DNA of 5,698 bases from assembly GCA_030614505.1 (NCBI GenBank), contig JAUWTX010000153.1:1-5698 (forward strand). The letters run 5' to 3'. The notes below the pieces were generated by a model. The model was not told the DNA's origin, ran no database searches, and saw only the letters and a list, made by a program, of their open reading frames with translations. Shown here in pieces: positions 1 to 4,788 of the stretch (the stretch's first letter is position 1; every line of letters starts with the position of its first letter). A program made the position numbers and the translations under genes. Source of the stretch: Desulfuromonadales bacterium (GTDB taxonomy: Bacteria > Desulfobacterota > Desulfuromonadia > Desulfuromonadales > BM103).

Positions 1-660
1 AACGAAGGCCTCTGCGACGATTTCCGCCTCCTTAACCGTGAACTATTTATTCCGGCATACGATCTTGATTCCGGCGAAAGGGTCGTCTTCGGCTCAGCAG
101 AACACCAGGATCTGCACATTTGCCAAGCCATTACGGCCTCCAGTGCCATCCCCTTCTTCTTCCAGCCCTACCGCATCGGCCAGCACGCTTACCTCGATGG
201 CTCAGTTGGTCGAGTCTTGCATATCGATATCGCCATTGAAAATGGTGCCAAGCTGATCGTACTGATAAATCCCCGGGTTCCCTTCCATAACGACCAGGAC
301 GTCACCTGCCTGCCCTCGCTCTCCTATGGAAAGTGTTCACAGATCGACGAACTTGGCATCCTCTTTACCTGGGAGCAGGCAAAGCGGATCGAGTGCCGTG
401 AAAAACTGATATTGGCTCTCGATTATTATCAACACGCGAACCCTGAAGTTGACATCCTGCTCTTTGAACCGGGTGCCGACGAGGCTCTGCTCTTTTTCCA
501 AGGGGCCATGTCGATCACCGCGCGCAATCAGGTCATGCATCACGGCTACCAGTCAACCCTCTTGGATATGAAGGGAAATTACCAGGAGTTGGCCAGGGTA
601 TTTGCCAAACATGGCATTCAGACGACAGCAAAGAATCTCGATAAAGCACCACCGGAGTAA
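1..660 (+). CDS. Patatin-like phospholipase family protein, C-terminal part (5' truncated by window edge)
   Basis: The frame is open from base 1 to a TAA at 658-660, giving 219 residues. Patatin-family enzymes are lipid acyl hydrolases with a Ser-Asp dyad. The Ser nucleophile (GxSxG) and the oxyanion loop would lie upstream of the window and are not visible. The second half of the catalytic core is visible: an A-I-T-A-S-S-A-I-P-F-F-F stretch at residues 43-54, typical of the segment before the catalytic Asp, then Y-L-D-G-S at 64-68. D66 (codon 196-198) is the likely dyad Asp; the family more often has DGG or DGA here. The following I-A-I-E-N-G-A-K-L-I-V-L-I-N-P strand and the later V-D-I-L-L-F-E-P segment resemble bacterial patatin-like proteins of the deltaproteobacterial type. 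The next gene starts 106 bp downstream on the same strand. The substrate is unknown. The family call is firm; the enzymatic activity is inferred. Confidence 0.85.
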   Translation, partial: NEGLCDDFRLLNRELFIPAYDLDSGERVVFGSAEHQDLHICQAITASSAIPFFFQPYRIGQHAYLDGSVGRVLHIDIAIENGAKLIVLINPRVPFHNDQDVTCLPSLSYGKCSQIDELGILFTWEQAKRIECREKLILALDYYQHANPEVDILLFEPGADEALLFFQGAMSITARNQVMHHGYQSTLLDMKGNYQELARVFAKHGIQTTAKNLDKAPPE

Positions 661-706
661 TCGGAGCCTTATAGCTTAAGACATCTTGATTCATTTCTGG
701 TTTGTC

Positions 707-743
707 TTGCCGGTCAGTTGACGAAAGTGAAACGAACCGGTAA
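707..743. repeat. Imperfect inverted repeat upstream of the radical SAM gene
   Basis: TTGCCGGT at 707-714 pairs with ACCGGTAA at 736-743: seven Watson-Crick pairs plus one G-T. An inner GTT/AAC pair set is separated by a symmetrical 2-by-2 internal loop. There is no T-run after it, so it is a poor intrinsic terminator for the patatin gene. It overlaps the candidate promoter at 718-746, so an operator is possible. This is visible in sequence only; its function is a guess. Confidence 0.4.
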
Positions 744-746
744 AGT
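718..746 (+). promoter_or_regulatory. Candidate sigma-70 promoter for the radical SAM gene
   Basis: TTGACG at 718-723 (5 of 6 to the -35 consensus) is followed by exactly 17 bp and then TAAAGT at 741-746 (4 of 6 to the -10 consensus). Transcription would begin near 753, leaving a leader of only about 14 nt before the ATG at 767. The elements lie inside the inverted repeat at 707-743. The spacing is ideal, but the -10 is weak, so the call is tentative. Confidence 0.4.
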
Positions 747-766
747 TAATCCACCACGGCGTGCTT

Positions 767-2644
767 ATGAAAATCGTGTTCTGTACTCTCCATGTTCGTC
801 GCTCTATACAGGCTGTTTCTCTGGCCGCCGGATGCTTGGCTGCGGCCCTGCCTCTTGGTTTGCGTAAATCCAGTATCCTGATCGACTGTTTCCCTGAGCA
901 AACGGATCAGGAAATCCTCTCCACAATCATGTCTTCCAATCCGGATATTGCTGCCTTCCCGGTTTACGTCTGGAACCGCCAACGTATCATCCCCCTTGCC
1001 AGACAGTTGCACCAGTTAAATCCCCGGCTTTATCTGATTGCCGGTGGCCCGGAAGCAACCGGCGATCCGTCAGGACTGTCATCATCAGCCCCCTGGACAG
1101 CACTGATTCACGGTGAGGGTGAGACTGCTTTTGCCGGGCTGGTTGCTGCACTGGAAGACGGTTTACCAGAACAGTCATTGCCGGGAGTCACCCTCATGCT
1201 TGAAAGTGGGCCTTTGTCGGGTGAGGAACATTGTCCACATGACCTCAGTAGCGCTCCTTCACCATGGCTCACCGGCATACTTAAACCAGAACCATCAGGA
1301 GGTGTTCTTTGGGAAGTTGCCCGTGGCTGTGCTTTTTCCTGCGATTACTGCTTCGAAGCTCGTGGCCACGCAGGTGTTCGATGTATTGAGCAACAACGCC
1401 TTGAAGAAGAACTTGAACTGTTTACCAGAACTGGGGCCAGCCAGGTATGGATTCTTGACTCGACTTTCAATTATCCCCCGGAACGTGGTATTGCCCTTCT
1501 GGAACTGCTTCTCGCTAAAGCACCTCATCTTCACTATCACCTGGAAGCCAAGGCGGACTTCATCGATCGTCATACCGCCAGCCTGTTGGGAGAACTGAAC
1601 TGTTCTGTACAACTGGGTCTGCAGTCTATTCACGAACAGGTCCTCAAAACCATTCATCGTCCGCTGGATCTGGAAATTCTAGCGGAGAAAATCCACATTC
1701 TTGAAGCTGAGGGGATCGTTTACGGGCTCGATCTGATTTATGGCCTGCCGGAGGACAACTATGCCGGTTTTAGAGACAGTCTTGATGCTGTGTTAAGTTT
1801 CTCACCAAACCACGTACACATCTTTCCCTTGGCAGTGCTCCCAGGCACCAAACTGGACCAGCAACGTGAACGTTACAGAATCAACGCGCAACCGGAACCT
1901 CCCTATGAGTTGATCTCTTCAGCAAGCTGGACAATTGAAGAGATGGAACTCAGTCGCCGGCTGGCCGCAGCGGTCGACCTCTTTTACAACACCGGTCGCG
2001 CTGTAGCTTTTTTCCCGGCCGTTCTGCATTCGTTGCAGACCCGGCCAAGTGTACTTTTTGCTGACTTTTTCAAATGGGCCCTGCAACAACAGGATATCGA
2101 TTACGACAGACTTGTGATCACCAGCAACTGGGCCGCGGATGATGTCTATCGCATGCTGCAAGGTTATCTTTGCAACCAATTGCAGAAAACCGGCCAGGGA
2201 CACCTGGTCAGCGTATTCCTCGACATGCTCTGCTACCACTACCACTATGCAGAAACTCTGCTCGGAGAAGAACTCCTGCCGCCACCAGACGAGAGGTTGC
2301 TACAGAAGAACCTATGGGAGACACCTTGGCAGAGCTCAAGTAAATGCCGAATGGTGCCTTTTACCTACGAAATTCTTGATCTTCTGGAAATGGAAGAGTT
2401 GCAACTGGAAGAACTTGCCAGCCTCTTCCGTCCGGTTGGCTCAGTCGCACTTTTTATGCGGCGTGATAATGAAGTGTTTTGTGAATCTTTAAGCGAGGAG
2501 ATGCTGCGTTTACTGAAGCTAAGTAACGGCTGTGTCAGCCCAAAAGAGATCTTCGCCGGCAGCCTGCCACAGGAAACCGGCGAAGAGTTGGTTGAATTTG
2601 CTGTCTCTGAGGGGCTTTTGCAGCCACTCATCGAAGGCTCCTGA
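767..2644 (+). CDS. B12-binding-domain radical SAM protein, DUF4080-like C-terminus
   Basis: The product is 625 residues from the ATG at 767. An in-frame GTG at 761 would add two residues. I prefer the ATG because the protein then starts M-K-I-V-F, the usual first beta strand. Neither start has a convincing Shine-Dalgarno sequence. Residues 1 to about 135 form a cobalamin-binding-like Rossmann domain, with P-V-Y-V-W-N at 65-70, G-G-P-E at 93-96 and G-E-G-E at 116-119. The radical SAM core follows, with cluster motif C188-A-F-S-C192-D-Y-C195 (codons at 1328, 1340, 1349) that should ligate a [4Fe-4S] cluster for SAM cleavage. L-Q-S-I-H and L-I-Y-G-L-P segments fit the later barrel strands. After L-P-G-T-K, the remaining ~250 residues are consistent with the DUF4080 arrangement. 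The group is related to B12-dependent methylases and the anaerobic magnesium-protoporphyrin cyclase (BchE) type, but the substrate of this subgroup is not known to me. There is no B12-ligand DxHxxG motif, which is usual for this class. The gene is convergent with the small gene at 2684-2959. Confidence 0.88.
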   Translation: MKIVFCTLHVRRSIQAVSLAAGCLAAALPLGLRKSSILIDCFPEQTDQEILSTIMSSNPDIAAFPVYVWNRQRIIPLARQLHQLNPRLYLIAGGPEATGDPSGLSSSAPWTALIHGEGETAFAGLVAALEDGLPEQSLPGVTLMLESGPLSGEEHCPHDLSSAPSPWLTGILKPEPSGGVLWEVARGCAFSCDYCFEARGHAGVRCIEQQRLEEELELFTRTGASQVWILDSTFNYPPERGIALLELLLAKAPHLHYHLEAKADFIDRHTASLLGELNCSVQLGLQSIHEQVLKTIHRPLDLEILAEKIHILEAEGIVYGLDLIYGLPEDNYAGFRDSLDAVLSFSPNHVHIFPLAVLPGTKLDQQRERYRINAQPEPPYELISSASWTIEEMELSRRLAAAVDLFYNTGRAVAFFPAVLHSLQTRPSVLFADFFKWALQQQDIDYDRLVITSNWAADDVYRMLQGYLCNQLQKTGQGHLVSVFLDMLCYHYHYAETLLGEELLPPPDERLLQKNLWETPWQSSSKCRMVPFTYEILDLLEMEELQLEELASLFRPVGSVALFMRRDNEVFCESLSEEMLRLLKLSNGCVSPKEIFAGSLPQETGEELVEFAVSEGLLQPLIEGS

Positions 2645-2650
2645 CTCGGA

Positions 2651-2691
2651 CAAGAGTTACGGTCTCAGGCAAGAGTTCCAGTCTCAGGCAA
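2651..2691. repeat. 19-bp imperfect tandem repeat, 2.2 copies
   Basis: Copy 1 is 2651-2669 and copy 2 is 2670-2688. They match at 17 of 19 positions, with differences at unit positions 9 and 11. A third partial copy (CAA) follows at 2689-2691. The array sits in the junction between two convergent genes. Copy 2 contains the stop codon (2684-2686) of the minus-strand small gene. It looks like slippage or a local duplication. No intrinsic terminator is visible between the two convergent stops. Confidence 0.7.
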
Positions 2692-2959
2692 CGTCCCGCA
2701 TCCGCTCAACATAGCGGGGCCGCTCCACGATAAACGACTTTATTTCACGTACATCAGGAATCCGTCCGGCAATGCGAACGACGTCATCAATCAGCAGGGC
2801 TGGAGCAACATAGACACGATTATCGACCATCTTGCGACGATCACAAAAGAGATGAACCTCAGCACGCACACCCATCTCGCTCAGTGCCTGACGAACATTG
2901 GCCAGAACTCGGTCACCGCGCTGCTCGGCATCCGGTTTACAGAGAATATCAATACGCAT
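2684..2959 (-). CDS. Small thioredoxin-fold protein lacking the CxxC active site
   Basis: The product is 91 residues, from an ATG at 2957-2959 to a TGA at 2684-2686. A good Shine-Dalgarno, AAAGGA, lies about 8 nt upstream of this ATG, which is why I reject a longer TTG start at 2998. The layout follows the small 'thioredoxin family / redox-active disulfide protein' type of about 75-90 residues. It has a first strand M-R-I-D-I-L, a helix with L-A-N-V-R-Q-A-L-S-E-M-G, a strand A-E-V-H-L-F, then V-A-P-A-L-L-I-D (cis-Pro P53) and a helix after G-R-I-P-D-V-R-E-I-K. The usual GxGCxxC loop is replaced by C7-K-P-D-A-E-Q, leaving one Cys there and another at C39. A dithiol-disulfide exchange role is therefore unlikely. 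A structural, monothiol or binding role is possible. The charged tail (residues 79-91) is Arg-rich. The fold assignment comes from motif order and the cis-Pro strand and is moderately sure; the function is unknown. Confidence 0.72.
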   Translation of the reverse strand: MRIDILCKPDAEQRGDRVLANVRQALSEMGVRAEVHLFCDRRKMVDNRVYVAPALLIDDVVRIAGRIPDVREIKSFIVERPRYVERMRDVA

Positions 2960-2997
2960 GATGAAGTCCTTTCGTCTAATTATGACTATTTTCGTCA

Positions 2998-3025
2998 ATT
3001 ATAAGGTGCTAAACAAAAAAAGCAA
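2998..3025 (-). promoter_or_regulatory. Candidate promoter of the small thioredoxin-like gene
   Basis: On the minus strand there is a perfect TATAAT (2998-3003) preceded by a 16-bp spacer and TTGCTT (3020-3025, 3 of 6 to the -35 consensus). The start point would be near 2991, giving a leader of about 30 nt that contains the AAAGGA ribosome site. The -35 overlaps the stem of the upstream gene's terminator. The -10 is strong; the -35 is weak. Confidence 0.5.
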
Positions 3026-3041
3026 GCATTTTCTGCTTGCT
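3011..3041 (-). terminator. Rho-independent terminator of the response-regulator gene
   Basis: Read on the minus strand, a perfect 8-bp stem (AGCAAGCA, 3034-3041, with TGCTTGCT, 3021-3028) encloses a 5-nt loop and is followed at once by a T-rich tract (3011-3020, nine of ten T). This is a textbook intrinsic terminator. It lies 63 bp beyond the stop of the gene at 3105-3959. The stretch 3042-3104 between them holds nothing else I can recognise. Confidence 0.88.
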
Positions 3042-3104
3042 GGAAGAGTTTCTGGCAACCTGGCGGAGTATCTGAGCAGCAAGGAGACTGTGGATAAACT
3101 GGAA

Positions 3105-3959
3105 TCAGCGAGGTGGTGGGCTGTTGCCGTAAATGATGCGCAAAGCGTGTTTGGTTCTTGCCACCAAGCGGACCGGGTTAATCGGCTTGGCAATAAAATC
3201 GAAATAGCCCATTTCGAGCAACTTTGCTTCTTCATCTGCAGAGGCTTTTGACGAGAGGGCAATCACGGGAATATGCTTGATGTCCAGGTTCGCCTGAATT
3301 GCGCGGAACATTTCGTAGCCGTCCATGCGCGGCATGACAGTGTCGGAAATTATCAGGTGTGGTTTTTTCTGCAGGGCAACCTTGAGGCCATCTGCGCCGT
3401 TGGATGCTTCAAGCAGATTGTATCCTTCTCTTTTCAACGCGGCTAATATCGCAGAACGAACCAGATCCTGACCATCAACGACCAGCACTGTCCACCAGGT
3501 ATCCGGCTCATGAGTCTGTTCAACAATTTTCAAGTAGTGGCGATTGACCGCAGACTGGATTTCTGAGGGGGTGGTTACACAAGGGACAATCCGCAATCCT
3601 TCTTTGAAGGCAAGATTATCGATTGTATCTATGTCGAGCGGGTTGACCATAGCCAGGAAGAGAGTCGACCCCTCTTTTTTCAGCGGGAACAGCATCTTGT
3701 TCATTGCCGTATCGCTGTCACAGAGAGCTAGCAACTCCTCGCTGAAAGTTGCCCGGGCAATATTGGCAACCGTCTTGAAACCAAACTGGCGAGCCAGAGC
3801 CGCAGCAATATCGCGCTCTGTAACCACGCCCATTTCCTCAAAAACCTGGCCAAGACGCCGCCCTGTTCCCTTTTGTTTCTCCAGGGCTCGCTGCAGTTGG
3901 TTCTCATCGACAACCCTGGCTTCGATCAGGATTTCACCGAAACGTTTGCGCTTAGCCAT
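3105..3959 (-). CDS. Response regulator with N-terminal GspE_N/MshEN domain and C-terminal receiver
   Basis: The product is 284 residues, ATG at 3957-3959 to TGA at 3105-3107. A GAGG ribosome site lies close upstream (4-nt gap). Residues 1 to about 145 match the N-terminal domain of type II secretion/pilus ATPases (GspE_N). Within it are two 24-residue motifs at 6-29 and 35-58, separated by exactly five residues. This is the arrangement of c-di-GMP-binding MshEN domains: R-x-G at 6-8, L22, L26, Q29, then R-L-G at 35-37, G44, I51, L55, Q58. Residues about 157-275 form a CheY-like receiver with phospho-acceptor D206 (codon 3342-3344), S236 in the Thr/Ser position and K258. The second acidic residue of the usual D-D pair is G163 after D162. 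No DNA-binding or enzymatic output domain follows, so it probably signals by protein contact, perhaps in pilus, motility or polarity control. Such fusions are familiar in Geobacter-like bacteria. Domain calls are firm; ligand binding and partner are inferred. Confidence 0.87.
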   Translation of the reverse strand: MAKRKRFGEILIEARVVDENQLQRALEKQKGTGRRLGQVFEEMGVVTERDIAAALARQFGFKTVANIARATFSEELLALCDSDTAMNKMLFPLKKEGSTLFLAMVNPLDIDTIDNLAFKEGLRIVPCVTTPSEIQSAVNRHYLKIVEQTHEPDTWWTVLVVDGQDLVRSAILAALKREGYNLLEASNGADGLKVALQKKPHLIISDTVMPRMDGYEMFRAIQANLDIKHIPVIALSSKASADEEAKLLEMGYFDFIAKPINPVRLVARTKHALRIIYGNSPPPR

Positions 3960-3992
3960 ACAACCTCAGCTGCTGAAGTTTTACCCCTCTCA

Positions 3993-4004
3993 ACTCGAAC
4001 GAGT
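3993..4004. repeat. Short inverted repeat at the predicted transcript start of the regulator gene
   Basis: ACTCG (3993-3997) and CGAGT (4000-4004) form a perfect 5-bp inverted repeat around a 2-bp centre. It lies just downstream of the candidate -10 box and covers the predicted start point. It could be an operator half-site pair, but at this length it may be chance. Confidence 0.3.
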
Positions 4005-4006
4005 GC

Positions 4007-4035
4007 ATAGTAACAACTTTCTTTTGAGAATCCAA
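4007..4035 (-). promoter_or_regulatory. Candidate promoter of the response-regulator gene
   Basis: On the minus strand TTGGAT (4030-4035) is followed by a 17-bp spacer and TACTAT (4007-4012). The start would be near 4000, giving a leader of about 40 nt. Both hexamers are partial matches. Support comes from the spacing and from its position in the only intergenic space before the gene. The rest of 3960-4086 holds no clear terminator for clpB. Confidence 0.4.
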
Positions 4036-4086
4036 GTATTTCAGTAAATTGCAACACTGTTGACGAACAGAGAACAGCCTCCCTGA

Positions 4087-4785
4087 TTAGCTGGTAAGCC
4101 CTGCTGGTGAAGGCGTTTCAAAACTGACGGCTAAGGCCCCATTATCTTCATCAATTCTGATCTGACTGCCTTCGTGAATCTCCGAAGCAATCATGGCACG
4201 CCCGATCCTGGTCTCCAGATGATGTTGCAGATAACGCTTGAGCGGTCTGGCACCATAAACAGGATCGTAGGCAGCTTTTGCAACGAAACTGCGTGCAGCG
4301 GGAGTCAACACAAGAGTAACACCACGACCTGCCAGACGTTGACGCAGTCCTTCAATCTCCAGATCGACAATCTGCTCTGTTTCGGCCAGGGTTAAGGGTT
4401 TAAACAGAATAATATCGTCAACCCGATTAAGGAATTCCGGCCGGAAGCCACTGCGCAGATCACGCATCACCATCTCGCGGGCACCATCTTTGATCATGCC
4501 ATCTGCTGTCACCCCCTCCAGAAGGTGCATGGACCCGATATTGGAGGTCATGATAACCACGGTATTTTTAAAATCGACAGTTCGACCATGACTATCGGTG
4601 ATACGTCCGTCATCGAGAACCTGCAGCAGCACATTGAAGACATCCGGATGTGCCTTTTCAATCTCATCGAACAGGACCACGCTGTACGGATGGCGCCGGA
4701 CAGCCTCAGAGAGTTGACCACCCTCCTCGTAACCGATATAGCCGGGTGGCGCACCGATCAGGCGGCTGACCGCATGCTTCTCCAT
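4087..4785 (-). CDS. clpB: ClpB fragment after the TAG: ATPase domain 2 from Walker B to C-terminus
   Basis: This segment has 232 residues, from an ATG (4783-4785) directly after the TAG to the native TAA. It carries the pore loop G-Y-I-G-Y-E-E-G-G (Tyr16), Walker B V-V-L-F-D-E at 36-41, sensor 1 T-S-N (Asn82), the arginine finger F-L-N-R (Arg121) and sensor 2 G-A-R-P-L-K-R (178-184). It lacks Walker A, so on its own it cannot be a working ATPase. The ATG is normally an internal Met of ClpB. If this piece is made at all it would be by reinitiation at the TAG-ATG junction; only a weak GGA precedes it. Confidence 0.55.
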   Translation of the reverse strand: MEKHAVSRLIGAPPGYIGYEEGGQLSEAVRRHPYSVVLFDEIEKAHPDVFNVLLQVLDDGRITDSHGRTVDFKNTVVIMTSNIGSMHLLEGVTADGMIKDGAREMVMRDLRSGFRPEFLNRVDDIILFKPLTLAETEQIVDLEIEGLRQRLAGRGVTLVLTPAARSFVAKAAYDPVYGARPLKRYLQHHLETRIGRAMIASEIHEGSQIRIDEDNGALAVSFETPSPAGLTS

Positions 4786-4788
4786 CTA
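4786..4788 (-). other. clpB: In-frame amber codon in clpB at a conserved aromatic position
   Basis: The plus strand reads CTA, which is TAG on the coding strand. It is one base from either Tyr codon (TAT or TAC), and Tyr is common at this position in ClpB (E. coli has Phe). The next codon is ATG. No neighbouring base looks inserted or deleted, since the conserved frame continues unshifted. Confidence 0.95.

Noticed and set aside
1113..1598. A 161-codon plus-strand open frame inside the radical SAM gene
   Set aside because: It is in another frame of a gene with clear domain motifs and has no motif of its own.
2960..2998. Longer version of the small gene from a TTG at 2998
   Set aside because: It would overlap the TATAAT box, it starts with TTG, and the ATG at 2959 has a good AAAGGA ribosome site and matches the family start.
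2898..3251. Plus-strand open frame across the small gene, terminator and end of the regulator
   Set aside because: It runs antisense through two supported genes, a promoter and a terminator, and the product looks like nothing known to me.
3964..3978. Near-palindrome over the ribosome site of the regulator gene
   Set aside because: The arms are separated by one base, so no stable hairpin forms; it is probably chance.
3544..4047. Plus-strand open frame opposite the response-regulator gene
   Set aside because: Antisense shadow of a protein with two clear domains; the translation is Ser/Arg-rich low-quality sequence.
4057..4070. CTGTT/AACAG hairpin after clpB as an intrinsic terminator
   Set aside because: The stem is only five pairs with weak GC content and no T-run follows on the minus strand.
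4786..4788. Frameshift as the cause of the clpB break
   Set aside because: The conserved frame is the same on both sides of the TAG; only a substitution is needed.
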